Shown here piece by piece: positions 23,935 through 32,505 of a stretch of DNA of 57,345 bases; position 1 is the stretch's first letter, and each line of letters opens with the position of its first letter. Origin of the DNA: Kitasatospora humi. Lineage in GTDB: Bacteria > Actinomycetota > Actinomycetes > Streptomycetales > Streptomycetaceae. The notes under the pieces are model-generated. The model was not told the DNA's origin, ran no database searches, and saw only the letters and a program-made list of their open reading frames with translations. Position numbers and translations under genes: made by a program. The stretch is from assembly GCF_020907985.1 (NCBI RefSeq), contig NZ_JAJJPA010000044.1:1-57345 (forward strand), read 5' to 3'.

Positions 23935-25146
23935 GTGAGGAGCGTCGACATCGCGGTCATCGGAGCGGGCGCCGCCGGGCTCGCCTTCGCCCACCACCTG
24001 TGCGCCGTGCCCGGCGGTCCGAGCGTGGCCCTGGTCGAACCCGACCGCACCGATCCGCGCCGCCCCGGCCCGCGCACCTGGTGCTACTGGGAGACCGGTC
24101 CCGGGGCCTTCGACGACCTGCTGACCGCCAGCTGGGACCACGCCGACGTCTGGTCCGCGGACGGCCTGCGGACCCGCCACCCACTGGGACCGAGCCGGTA
24201 CAAGATGCTGCGCTCTGATCACCTCGCCGACGCGGTCCTCGGCCGGCTGGCGCGCACGCCGGGCTCCGGCCGGGTCACCGGCACGGTCACCCGCGTGCGC
24301 ACCCGGCCCGGCCACGCCGAAGTCACCGTCGAGCACGCCGGCGCCAGCAGCACGCTGCGCGCGGGCTGGGTGCTCGACTCCCGGCCGCGCCCGCAGCCCC
24401 CGGGCGGTCGGACGAACCTGGTGCAGCACTTCGAGGGCTGGTTCGTCCGCACCGAGCGGCCCGCCTTCGACCCCGCCGCACCACTACTCATGGACTTCCG
24501 CGTCCCGCAGCCACCCGGCACCGGCCTCGCCTTCGGCTACCTGCTGCCGCTGGACGACCGGAACGCGCTGGTCGAGTACACCGTCTTCGGCCGCGCGCCG
24601 TGGCCCCGGCCCGCCTACCACCAGCCCCTCGCCGCCTACCTGTGTGAGGTGCTGCGGGTCGGGGACTACCAGGTCACGGCGGTCGAGGCCGGCGCCGTGC
24701 CGATGACCGACGCCCCCCACCCCCGGGCCGACGGCGCCCGCCACCTGCGGATCGGCACCGCCGGCGGAGCCGTCCGCCCCGCCACCGGCTACAGCTTCGC
24801 CACCAGCCAGCGGCAGGCCCGCGCCACGGCCCGCGCGGTGGCCGCAGGCCGCCCACCCGTGCCGCCCAGGCCCTACCCCAGGCGCCACCTGCTGATGGAC
24901 GCCGTCGTGCTGCGCGCCCTCGACCAGGGCCGAATCGGACCCGACTTCTTCACCCGCCTGTTCCGGGCCAACCGCACCGCGAACGTGCTGCGCTTCCTCG
25001 ACGGCACCTCGAACCCCGCCCAGGAGCTGGCCGTCGGCCTGCGCAGCCCGCTGCGGCCGATGCTGCGCAGCTGCCTCGACCTCGCCCGGCACCACCTGGG
25101 CTCCGCCCGCGCGCAGACTGCCGACCCAGCCACGGAGGTACCGTGA
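23935..25146 (+). CDS. crtY: Lycopene beta-cyclase
   Basis: A 403-aa flavoprotein of the CrtY type that cyclises both ends of lycopene to beta-carotene. The N-terminal dinucleotide motif is DIAVIGAGAAGLAFAHHLCA (residues about 5-24). RTWCYWE is in place of the usual TWCFW box. LLMDFRVPQ is near residue 185, and the C-terminal FAD-contact segment is LRIGTAGGAVRPATGYSF. The GTG start has GGGAGGG upstream and follows the Rieske gene by 34 bp. A complete, normal-length enzyme; with crtU downstream it commits the pathway to aromatic carotenoids. Confidence 0.93.
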   Translation: MRSVDIAVIGAGAAGLAFAHHLCAVPGGPSVALVEPDRTDPRRPGPRTWCYWETGPGAFDDLLTASWDHADVWSADGLRTRHPLGPSRYKMLRSDHLADAVLGRLARTPGSGRVTGTVTRVRTRPGHAEVTVEHAGASSTLRAGWVLDSRPRPQPPGGRTNLVQHFEGWFVRTERPAFDPAAPLLMDFRVPQPPGTGLAFGYLLPLDDRNALVEYTVFGRAPWPRPAYHQPLAAYLCEVLRVGDYQVTAVEAGAVPMTDAPHPRADGARHLRIGTAGGAVRPATGYSFATSQRQARATARAVAAGRPPVPPRPYPRRHLLMDAVVLRALDQGRIGPDFFTRLFRANRTANVLRFLDGTSNPAQELAVGLRSPLRPMLRSCLDLARHHLGSARAQTADPATEVP

Positions 25147-25168
25147 CCCGCCTGCCCACGGAGTCGCC

Positions 25169-26707
25169 GTGACCCGTCCGCTCCCGCCCGGTGCCCGTGA
25201 CCGGCGGGCCGTCAAGTGGCCCGCCCCGCCAGGGCTCCCGCACGCCCAAGCCCCGGCGCCACGCGCGGCCGTGGTCGGCGGGGGCATCGCCGGGCTGGCC
25301 GCAGCCACCGCGCTGGCCGAACGCGGCGTCACCGTCGACCTGTACGAGCGGAACCCCCAGCTCGGCGGCCGGCTCGCCGGTTGGCCCACCGTGCTCGCGG
25401 ACGGCACCACCGCCACGATGAACCGCGGCTTCCACGCCTTCTTCCGCCAGTACTACAACCTGCGTGCCCTGCTCAGACGCATCGACCCCGGCCTGGGTTT
25501 CCTCACCGCCCTGCCCGAATACCCGCTGCACAGCGGCACCGGACACACCGACAGCTTCCTGCGACTGCCCCGCACCCCACCCTGGAACGCGCTGGCCTTC
25601 GCGCTGCGCAGCCCCACCTTCCGCCTCCGCGACCTGGTCAGGATCGACGCCCGCGCCGCCCGCCCGCTGGGGAACGTGAGCGTGCCCGCCGTCTACGACA
25701 CCCTCGACCACGTCAGCGCCGCCGACTTCCTCACCGCCGTGAACTTCCCCGGATCCGCCCGGCACCTGGCCTTCGAGGTCTTCTCCCGGAGCTTCTTCAG
25801 CGCGCCCGACACCCTGTCGGCGGCTGAACTCGCGCTGATGTTCCACATCTACTTCCTCGGATCATCCGAAGGACTGCTCTTCGACGTCGCCAACCGGCCG
25901 TTCCCCGAAGCGCTGTGGCACCCCCTCGCCGGACGGCTCGCGGCGCTGGGGGCGCGCATCCAACTGGCCACCGCCGTCGAGCGGGTGCTGCCGCGTGCCG
26001 ACGGCCGTTTCGACGTCAGCACCGCCGACGGCGCCACCGCCACGGTCGACGCCGTCGTCCTCGCCACCGACACCGCCGGCTTGCGCACCCTCGCCCAACG
26101 CTCGGACCGGCTCGCCGACCCGGCCTGGCGCGCCGCCGCGGCCGGACTCCGGCAGGCGCCGCCCTTCCTGGTCAGCCGCTACTGGACCGCGACCGCCGTC
26201 CGGCCCGACCGCCCCGGCTTCCTCGGCACCAGCGGCCACGGACCGCTCGACAACGTCAGCGTCGTCAACCGGTGGGAGGACGAGGCCGCGGGCTGGGCGG
26301 CCCGCACCGGCGGATCGGTGGTCGAACTGCACGCCTACGCCGTCCCGCCCACCGCCGACCGGGCCGCGACCGAACGGGAGCTGCTGGCTCGCGTGCGCAC
26401 CCTCTACCCAGAGCTCGCCGCCGCCCGGATCGTCGACACCCGGCACCTCTGGCAGAGGGACTGCCCGCACTTCGCCGTCGGCGGCTACCACCGGCGCCCC
26501 GGCGTGCGCACGCCCCACCCGCGCCTGGTGCTCGCCGGCGACGGCGTCCGCTGTCCGCTGCCGGCCGCGCTGATGGAGCGGGCCGCCACCACCGGCTTCC
26601 TCGCCGCCAACGCCCTGCTGACCACCTTCGGCATCCGGGGCCACGACCTGTGGTCCGTTCCCATCCGCGGCCGCACCCGCCCCCTGCGCGGCCTCTGCGG
26701 TGGCTGA
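25169..26707 (+). CDS. crtU: Carotene desaturase/methyltransferase (isorenieratene synthase)
   Basis: A 512-aa FAD-dependent enzyme of the CrtU family that desaturates beta-ionone rings and shifts a methyl group, turning beta-carotene into isorenieratene. The N-terminal motif is AAVVGGGIAGLAAATALAER with DLYERNPQLGGRLAGW. Then come MNRGFHAFFRQYYNLRALLR, a typical CrtU stretch, and the FEVFSRSFFSAPDTLSAAEL region. The C-terminal signature is LVLAGDGVRCPLPAALMERA. It is the last gene of the crt operon, 22 bp after crtY, and is followed by a terminator-like hairpin. Confidence 0.93.
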   Translation: MTRPLPPGARDRRAVKWPAPPGLPHAQAPAPRAAVVGGGIAGLAAATALAERGVTVDLYERNPQLGGRLAGWPTVLADGTTATMNRGFHAFFRQYYNLRALLRRIDPGLGFLTALPEYPLHSGTGHTDSFLRLPRTPPWNALAFALRSPTFRLRDLVRIDARAARPLGNVSVPAVYDTLDHVSAADFLTAVNFPGSARHLAFEVFSRSFFSAPDTLSAAELALMFHIYFLGSSEGLLFDVANRPFPEALWHPLAGRLAALGARIQLATAVERVLPRADGRFDVSTADGATATVDAVVLATDTAGLRTLAQRSDRLADPAWRAAAAGLRQAPPFLVSRYWTATAVRPDRPGFLGTSGHGPLDNVSVVNRWEDEAAGWAARTGGSVVELHAYAVPPTADRAATERELLARVRTLYPELAAARIVDTRHLWQRDCPHFAVGGYHRRPGVRTPHPRLVLAGDGVRCPLPAALMERAATTGFLAANALLTTFGIRGHDLWSVPIRGRTRPLRGLCGG

Positions 26708-26744
26708 ACCAAACCACAATGGCGGTCCCGTCCGCGCCGTCCGT

Positions 26745-26767
26745 TTTCCGGTAACGGAGACCGGAAA
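26745..26767 (+). terminator. Hairpin terminator after crtU
   Basis: TTTCCGGT (26745-26752) pairs with ACCGGAAA (26760-26767) around a 7-base loop, 37 bp after the crtU stop. The stem is perfect but there is no T-run, as usual in high-GC actinomycetes. It may act as a terminator of the crt operon. Confidence 0.55.
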
Positions 26768-26777
26768 GGCGCGGGAC

Positions 26778-26873
26778 GGTGGGCCGCTGCCCGGCGGGAC
26801 GGTGGGCCGCTGCCCGGCGGGACGGACGGTGGGCCGCTGCCCGGCGGGACGGTGGGCCGCTGCCCGGCGGGAC
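26778..26873. repeat. Four tandem 23-bp repeats
   Basis: The unit GGTGGGCCGCTGCCCGGC plus GGGAC occurs at 26778-26800, 26801-26823, 26828-26850 and 26851-26873. An extra GGAC separates units two and three. The units are identical by eye. Each contains short self-complementary GC blocks (GGGCCGCTGCCC). The frames through it are low-complexity and not credible proteins. Confidence 0.9.
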
Positions 26874-27127
26874 GGCCGACGTCCGGTCCCGGCCGTTCGG
26901 CCCGGGACCCGAGGAGAGGTGGACCGATGGCACCCAGCGCACCCCCGACCCCGGCACGCGGTCCCGGTGGGAGCGGAGCGTCGAGCCGGCGCCGAACGGC
27001 AGGCGGCGGAGCAGTCCTTTCCCGGCGCCCGACCCGCCGGCCGGCCGCAAGGCCGCACCGGTGGACCAAGCGCCCCTGCGCACAACGGAACTGACCACCG
27101 TGCGCCCGCACGACGGAACTGATCACC

Positions 27128-27628
27128 GTGCGCCTGCTGCTGACCGCTGACACGCACATCCCGACCCGCGCCCGGTCCCTTCCCGGGCAGTTGCTGGACG
27201 CCGTGGAGGATGCCGATGTCGTCCTCCACGCAGGCGACTGGGTCGACACCGACACCCTCGACCTCCTGGAGCGCCGCGCCGCCCGGCTGATCGCCGTGCA
27301 CGGCAACAACGACGGTCCGGCCCTGCGCGCCCGGCTCCCCCTGGTGGCGGAGGCCGAACTGGACGGGCTCCGTTTCACCGTGGTCCACGAGACCGGCCCC
27401 GCCCGGGGCCGCGAGCAACGCTGCGCGGCCCGCTTCCCGGAGACCGACGTGCTGGTCTTCGGGCACAGCCACATCCCCTGGGACAGTCGGAGTGGACGGC
27501 TGCGGCTGCTCAACCCTGGTTCCCCCACGGACCGCCGCCGCCAGCCGTTCGCCAGCTACCTGACGGCCCAACTGACCGGCGGCCGGCTCACCGACGTCCG
27601 ACTCCACCCCCTGCCCCGCCGTTCCTGA
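27128..27628 (+). CDS. Metallophosphoesterase, YfcE/MJ0936 family
   Basis: A 166-aa calcineurin-like phosphodiesterase from a GTG start. All metal-binding motifs are present in order: TADTHIP (residues 6-12), VVLHAGDWVD (31-40), AVHGNNDGP (56-64), FTVVHETGP near 84-92 and VFGHSHIPWD near 113-122. The size matches the single-domain YfcE family, which hydrolyses phosphodiesters such as bis-pNPP and some cyclic nucleotides with Mn2+. It is cytosolic and appears monocistronic. The physiological substrate is unknown. Confidence 0.88.
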   Translation: MRLLLTADTHIPTRARSLPGQLLDAVEDADVVLHAGDWVDTDTLDLLERRAARLIAVHGNNDGPALRARLPLVAEAELDGLRFTVVHETGPARGREQRCAARFPETDVLVFGHSHIPWDSRSGRLRLLNPGSPTDRRRQPFASYLTAQLTGGRLTDVRLHPLPRRS

Positions 27629-27657
27629 CCCGCCGGCACGCAGCCGAGCCGGTGAGC

Positions 27658-27918
27658 TCAGCGTCGCCGGCGACTACGCCCATTACCTGCCTGGATATCG
27701 GCGTGGATCCGGTCGCCTCCGGGGCCCGGTACAGCTCGGCCCGCAGCCACCAGCGCGCCGGTGGCAGGGCCGCCGATCGTCTCGTCGGAGGGCCCCTCGC
27801 CCATCTCCTGGTAGAACTCCACGCGCTGCGCCGGTGGCAGGGCCGCCGCGACGCCGTACTGGGTGCGGGCGATCGGCTGCCGGTCGTCGTGGTGGCCACG
27901 CACGGGTGCGGTGCTCAC
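27658..27918 (-). pseudogene. Small hypothetical protein disrupted by a 21-bp duplication
   Basis: A GTG at 27918 with a strong GGAGG site opens a frame reading RTQYGVAAALPPAQRVEFYQ, then EMGEGPSDETIGG. After that the annotated frame becomes Gly/Ala-rich, while the neighbouring frame reads RWWLRAELYRAPEATGSTPI. A helix-ending RWW stretch is what would be expected after an RVEFYQEM-type helix. The change coincides with a second copy of a 21-bp sequence (27755-27775, first copy 27828-27848). I infer that insertion or conversion of this copy broke a gene of about 80-90 codons. It resembles small antitoxin-like proteins in outline only. Confidence 0.4.
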
Positions 27919-28021
27919 CGTGCCTCCGAAGGGTGCGCGCGACGGGCTCCGGGTACCGTCTCCACCCTCCCGACCGCTGCCGACACCGGCCTTCCCCTTC
28001 AGGCACAGCCCGCTGACCTCA

Positions 28022-28276
28022 TCAGGGAGTGTCGCCGACCCAGTCCCAGCGCAGCGGATCCTGGGCGCGGGGCTCGTAGTGCGCGCGCCCGCCCGGGCCG
28101 TGTCGACCGATCTCGGTGAGCAGCGCGGCACCGTCGGCCAGCTCCTCGGTGCTCCAGCCGGTCACGTCAAGGAGCAGTCCGTCGAGCGGGCCGGCACAGA
28201 GTTCGCGGTAGACGTGCCCCGGCTGCGGGCCGGGATCGGGGTCGTCGTGGTCCGCTCCGTAGACCCTGCCCCGCAT
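28022..28276 (-). CDS. Small conserved hypothetical protein
   Basis: An 84-aa protein. The ATG at 28276 is preferred over an upstream ATG at 28294 because GAGGAGG lies 5-6 bases before it. It reads GRVYGADHDDPDPGPQPGHV, then ELCAGPLDGLLLDVTGW, LADGAALLTEIGRHGPGGRA and DPLRWDWVGDTP. It is acidic, without signal or membrane segment, and ends in an aromatic tail. It is typical of a streptomycete conserved protein but of unknown role. Confidence 0.6.
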   Translation of the reverse strand: MRGRVYGADHDDPDPGPQPGHVYRELCAGPLDGLLLDVTGWSTEELADGAALLTEIGRHGPGGRAHYEPRAQDPLRWDWVGDTP

Positions 28277-28557
28277 CAATGCCTCCTCGTCCATGCCGGT
28301 CAGCTTGCCGGCTGCCACCGACAGCCGTCCTCGTCGGCTGCGGTCCTCACCGTGTCTCGGCGTGTCCTGGGGAAGCCGGGCGCCGAACGTCCGCGGGTCG
28401 CCGGGGATGCACGTCTTGGGCACCAGGAAGGCACATGAGCTGAAGTGAATTCAATGCTGCCATTGATTCACGAGAGTTGACAGAGCGGAGTGCCGACGCC
28501 AGGCTGTAGGCCGGTTAGCAGCTCATCCGATCACCAATGAACGGAAGGTGCATCACC

Positions 28558-29286
28558 ATGCGTAGCAGACTGAAGGGTTCCGCCGCCGTCCTGCTGACGG
28601 CGACACTTGCGCTCCTCGGGGTCTTCGGCTCGGTCACCACCGCACAGGCCGACCCCGGCCAGTGCAGCACCAGCTACAGCGGCTACTTGGGGTCCGCGAA
28701 CTGTTCCGGAGTGCCCGCGGGCGAGATCTGGGAGGCTCAGGTCGGCTGCTTCTACCTTGACAGCTCTGGCTTCCCGGTCAGTTTCCAGGTGCTCGGGAAC
28801 CAGGTGAACGGGAGCGGGACATCGACGGGGTTCTGCGGATACGGCACCTACGCGACGAAGAACATCTCGGAGATCGTCGTGAGCGGGCCACCGGTCTCGG
28901 GTCCGACGGGCCAGATCACGGGCCTGGCCGGCAAGTGCCTTGACGTCCAGAACGCGAACACGGCCAACGGCACCCAGGTCCAGCTCTACGACTGCAACGG
29001 TTCGGGCGCCCAGCAGTGGACGGTGGCCTCCGACGGTACGCTGCACGCCCTCGGGAAGTGCCTGGACGTGCGCAACGGTGGCACCGGCAATGGCACGGCG
29101 GTGCAGATCTACGACTGCAACAATTCCGGCGCCCAGCAGTGGAAGCCGCAGCCGAACGGCTCGATGGTGAACCCGCAGTCCGGCCGCTGCCTGGACGTGC
29201 GCAACGCCGGCACCGCCAACGGCACCCCGGTTCAGATCTACGACTGCAACAATTCCGGCGCCCAGCAGTGGAGCCTGCCCCACTGA
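28558..29286 (+). CDS. Secreted RICIN-type (beta-trefoil) lectin
   Basis: A 242-aa exported carbohydrate-binding protein. The signal peptide is MRSRLKGSAAVLLTATLALL with cleavage near AQA (about residue 32). The GGAAGG site favours 28558 over an ATG seven codons upstream. Residues about 33-115 form a cysteine-containing domain (QCSTSYSGYLGSANCSG, VGCFYLD, GFCGYGTYATK). Residues about 120-242 form one beta-trefoil with three repeats, each containing KCLDVQN, KCLDVRN or RCLDVRN, then QxYDCNxSGAQQW. The three QxW motifs and paired cysteines are complete. Such modules bind galactose or xylan. There is no catalytic domain, so it acts as a free lectin. A TTGACA hexamer at 28477 may be the -35 box. 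Confidence 0.9.
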   Translation: MRSRLKGSAAVLLTATLALLGVFGSVTTAQADPGQCSTSYSGYLGSANCSGVPAGEIWEAQVGCFYLDSSGFPVSFQVLGNQVNGSGTSTGFCGYGTYATKNISEIVVSGPPVSGPTGQITGLAGKCLDVQNANTANGTQVQLYDCNGSGAQQWTVASDGTLHALGKCLDVRNGGTGNGTAVQIYDCNNSGAQQWKPQPNGSMVNPQSGRCLDVRNAGTANGTPVQIYDCNNSGAQQWSLPH

Positions 29287-29785
29287 CGGCCTGACGCCCC
29301 GTCTCCACCCTTGCGGTCTTCCGCAGATGCGACCGGCTACCCGAGGCCGCCGGTTTGGCGGTGCCGGTGCGCGGGGCGGGGCGTTGCCGTTCCTGCGGGC
29401 GAGTCGGCGGGCGGCGTGCAGGTCGGTACCGGTGGCCGTGCCTCATCAGCGGCTCCCAGCGAGTTCGCGCTCGCGGCGGCGAGCGGCCAACTGCTCGCGC
29501 AGGCTGGTGCCCTCGGAGAGGTCCCCCATCCAGGCGGGGACCACTCCGAGGGCACTTCAGCGCCGTCGATCGTCGGGGCCCCGTGCAGTGCGGGCTGGTC
29601 CAGCAGCGGCGTGCACAGTCCGCACGGCAGCAGCCCGCTGGCTGCGGCTGCGCGGCCGCGCGACTCCAGCGGGAGAGAGGGCCTTACGTGATGGAGTCCT
29701 CCAACGGCGCGAATGCAGATTTCGTGTCCGCACACGACATGCGCTATAAACCCTGTGATCATCTTTCAGCTCAGCAGGAGTCGCG
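29287..29785. other. Intergenic region with one possible relic
   Basis: No gene can be supported. A weak hairpin TGCGG-TCTT-CCGCA lies at 29312-29325, after the lectin gene. On the minus strand, about 29455-29550, a short frame reads ALGVVPAWMGDLSEGTSLRE, then QLAARRERELAGSR and stops. It is protein-like but too short to name, and is probably a gene fragment. The 3' end carries the AGGAG site of the next gene. Confidence 0.35.
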
Positions 29786-30241
29786 ATGCGCAAGTCTCTC
29801 AAGGCAGTCATAGCGGGCGGTGCGGCCATGCTGGCCGTGTCGATGGGATCGGGTACGGCCTTCGCCGACACCGCCACCAACGCGCCGAAGTACGCGGACG
29901 TCACCGTGAACACCAACTACGGAGACTGCGAGGCCAACATCTCGCTGGTTGGCACGGACCAGGACTACGTCCAGAGCAACTTCTGGAACCACAACACAGG
30001 GGACACGTTCAACTGTCACTTCTGGATCCAGCGTGCCCAGAGGGACTCGTCCGGCAACTACGGCAAGTTTACGAGCCTCTACGGCAACCAGCCCATCTAT
30101 CTCGGCCCGACCCCCGGCGGTGTCAACCTGTGGTCGACCGGGCAGTACTGGGACGGCCCGGGCTACCTCGCCGAGGCATGCTTCTACATGACCGACCTCA
30201 CGGGCTGGACGGGTGCCACCCACTGCACCAACCCCATCTGA
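29786..30241 (+). CDS. Small secreted four-cysteine protein
   Basis: A 151-aa protein with a clear signal peptide (MRKSLKAVIAGGAAMLAVSM, cleavage after AFA near 27). AGGAG lies 7 bases before the ATG. The mature domain of about 124 aa is rich in aromatics and Asn/Gly and has four cysteines (GDCEANISL, FNCHFWIQ, EACFYMTD, THCTNPI). Strands such as KYADVTVNTNYG and VNLWSTGQYWDG indicate a beta fold. I recognise no family. A strong hairpin terminator follows 20 bp after the stop, so it is transcribed alone. Confidence 0.72.
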   Translation: MRKSLKAVIAGGAAMLAVSMGSGTAFADTATNAPKYADVTVNTNYGDCEANISLVGTDQDYVQSNFWNHNTGDTFNCHFWIQRAQRDSSGNYGKFTSLYGNQPIYLGPTPGGVNLWSTGQYWDGPGYLAEACFYMTDLTGWTGATHCTNPI

Positions 30242-30261
30242 CCCGGTCCATACCGTGTCTC

Positions 30262-30293
30262 GAGGCGGCCGCGAGATCGCGGCCGCCTCTTTG
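30262..30293 (+). terminator. Rho-independent-type terminator
   Basis: A perfect 13-bp stem, GAGGCGGCCGCGA (30262-30274) with TCGCGGCCGCCTC (30277-30289), has a two-base loop and is followed by TTTGC. It lies just after the secreted-protein gene and is the clearest hairpin in the window. Confidence 0.85.
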
Positions 30294-30365
30294 CGCTGAC
30301 GGTCGGCAGCAGGTCCAGCTCGCCGACAACAACGCCCTCACCGGCGTCCGCTGGGTCCCGCGCCC

Positions 30366-30614
30366 GCCACCGCGCACCGGGTCCTCACCCGCTACAAGCT
30401 CGCCCGCCTCGCACACCTCGACCGGGCCACGGGCCGAACGATCCGACGCTACGAGCATGACGCACCCGGCGAGTTGGTCCACGTCGACATCAAGAAGCTC
30501 GGCAACATCCCCGATGCCGGCGGGCACCACGTACTCGGCCGCCAGGCCGGCCGCAAGACCCGCTCCGGCGTGGGCTACAGCTACCTGCACAACGCCGTCG
30601 ACGACCACTCCCGG
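30366..30614 (+). pseudogene. IS481-family transposase fragment
   Basis: About 83 codons read VLTRYKLARLAHLDRATGRT, then IRRYEHDAPGELVHVDIKKL, then GVGYSYLHNAVDDHSR. This is the segment around the first catalytic Asp (HVDIKKLG) and the second (AVDDHSR) of IS481 transposases. There is no start codon in place, and after DDHSR the frame becomes unrelated Ser/Arg-rich text. Both ends are missing and it is inactive. It sits immediately after the terminator at 30262-30293. Confidence 0.8.
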
Positions 30615-30895
30615 TCGACCTCGGCCGCGTCGAGGAAGCAGTGCTACTCCTCCAGCAGCGCCCGCAGCCCCAACCGGCGGTTCCGGCTCCGCACCCCGGG
30701 AGCGCTCCGGGCATGGACAGCGAGCACCAGGACCAGGCCGGCCCGGTCGACGAGGCGCGGGCCCGGGAGTCGACCGAGCAGCTGCGTGCGGAGACCGGCC
30801 CTGAGCAGCCGTCATCAAGGCCTCATAATCGCCTTCGGGGTCCTCAAGTAGGCCCCCGGACCTTACGCGATGTCAGCCCCCGCGCCGCGGTCGCG

Positions 30896-32122
30896 TCAGT
30901 GCTGCGGGGCGGACGGGTTCAGCACGGCGCCGAGGAGGCGGTTGGCGAGCGGGGTGGGGGCGCCGAAGTCGAGGCCGAGGTTGGAGACGGAGTAGACGGC
31001 GCGGATGGACAGGTCGCGGGTGGCGAACATGCCGTTGGCGTAGCCGTCGTCGTGGCCGGTCTTGCCCCAGAGCACCGTGCCGTTCGGCAGCGGGGTGGAC
31101 ATCAGGCCGGCGCCGAAGCAGGCCTGCTTGTTGCAGGAAGTGCCGCCGACGAACGGGACGAGCTTGCCCTCGTTGTCCTTGGGCAGGGTGAACAACTCGT
31201 TCTGCTGCGCGGCGGGCAGCAGGCGGCCCTGGAAGAGGGCGGTGAGAAAGTGGTCCAGGTCGGCGGGAGTGGAGATCATATTGGACGGGTCGCCGCCCTG
31301 CTCGCTGACGTCCACCGCCCGGCCGCTGTCGTCGGTCATGTAGCCGTGCAGGTAGGGGCGGGGCATCTGGGGGTCGTCCTCGGGCACCGAGGTCTGGTCG
31401 AGGTGCAGCGGTTGGAGGATGCGGTCGGTGACCTCGTCCTTGAATGAGTGGCCGGTGGTCTGTTCGATGAGCTTGGCCGCTATACGGAAGCCGAGGGAGT
31501 TGTACTCCTGCTTGGTGCCGGGGGCGAAGTGCGGGCCGGGCCACGGGCGGTCGGCCGGGCGCAGGGTGTCCTGGATGATCTCGTCGAAGGTCCGGTAGGT
31601 GTAGCGGTTGGCGATCGTGTCGTCGGCGCTGTCGGCGGGCTTGCCCTCGTCCACGTTCGGCAGGCCGCTGGTGTAGTTCACCAGCTCGCGGACGGTGATG
31701 GGGGCGAAGGTTTTGGGGAGCAGGCCCGGCATGTAGTGCTGGACGGTCTGGTCGAGGTCGATGCTGCCCTCGGCGGCGAGTTGGAGGATGACGGTGGTCT
31801 CGAAGACCTTGGAGATGCTGCCGGCGTGGAAGTGCGCGTTCTCCGGGATTTTTCGGCCGCTCTGGCTGTCGACGGTGGAGCCCTTCCACAGCCGGCCCGG
31901 TTCGGCGACCCGGGCGATCGCGCCGGTGGCGTCGTCGCCGGGGTGGGTCTGGATGGCGGCCTCCAATGCGGCGGGGTCCAGCGGCGGGAAGGCCGTCGTG
32001 GACCCGGCATCGGGACCGGAGCTGCCTTCGGCGAAGGCCTGGGTCCCCGAGGCGGCGGTGAGGCCGACGAGGGCGGAGCAGGCCAGCCCGAGAGCGGCGG
32101 CACGACGGGCGAGGGGCTTCAT
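30896..32122 (-). CDS. Secreted serine hydrolase, beta-lactamase/D-Ala-D-Ala carboxypeptidase family
   Basis: A 408-aa exported enzyme. The ATG at 32122 (GGAG 7 bases upstream) starts a signal peptide MKPLARRAAALGLACSALVG with cleavage near AFA (about 30). The catalytic SxxK motif is FHAGSISKVFE near residue 98. The second motif region reads YNSLGFRIAAKLI where the family usually has Y-S-N, and the third is GKTGHDDGYANG near 365. The length and the LQPLHLDQTS and NMISTPADLDHFL landmarks fit class C-like serine hydrolases that act on D-amino-acid peptides or esters outside the cell. Four late residues, TSCNKQACFG, give a cysteine pair. Substrate unknown. Confidence 0.88.
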   Translation of the reverse strand: MKPLARRAAALGLACSALVGLTAASGTQAFAEGSSGPDAGSTTAFPPLDPAALEAAIQTHPGDDATGAIARVAEPGRLWKGSTVDSQSGRKIPENAHFHAGSISKVFETTVILQLAAEGSIDLDQTVQHYMPGLLPKTFAPITVRELVNYTSGLPNVDEGKPADSADDTIANRYTYRTFDEIIQDTLRPADRPWPGPHFAPGTKQEYNSLGFRIAAKLIEQTTGHSFKDEVTDRILQPLHLDQTSVPEDDPQMPRPYLHGYMTDDSGRAVDVSEQGGDPSNMISTPADLDHFLTALFQGRLLPAAQQNELFTLPKDNEGKLVPFVGGTSCNKQACFGAGLMSTPLPNGTVLWGKTGHDDGYANGMFATRDLSIRAVYSVSNLGLDFGAPTPLANRLLGAVLNPSAPQH

Positions 32123-32505
32123 GTGACACTCCGTTGAAGGATCTGCGGTTGCGTCGGCCTCATGGCGACATGATCGATCTTGCTCCGCCACCACCCCTGG
32201 TGGGTATCGGGATCGCCCCTGAACCACCCCTGATCAGTTCCGCCTCCCGCCTCGGGGTGACCACCTATCAGGGCTGGACGCGGGCTGGACCAAGGCGTCG
32301 GCGCCGCCCTTCCGGACGACGCCCCCTCGACTGTCAGCGGCCAAGATCTTTTCCCCAGGTACGGCCAGTTGCCAGTCCCCGCCGGCGGCCAGTTCGGGCA
32401 GCACGCCAGAAGGCCGTGTCACAGACCGTGACGCCATGCCAAGGCTTTGCCTCACGTGGTGTTCGGACTCTTGATCGTCAGCGGCTTGAGATCGAGGATC
32501 GTGCA
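32123..32505. other. Divergent intergenic region, no gene
   Basis: About 380 bp between the divergent serine hydrolase and HAD genes. The plus-strand frame that runs into the HAD gene is not protein-like before 32506. It should hold both promoters, but no clear consensus or operator was seen. Confidence 0.4.

Noticed and set aside
26778..26873. CRISPR-like array
   Set aside because: The repeats are directly adjacent with no spacers and no cas genes are present.
26700..27122. A 140-codon gene between crtU and the phosphodiesterase
   Set aside because: It is driven by the 23-bp repeats, overlaps the hairpin, and has no ribosome site or protein-like composition.
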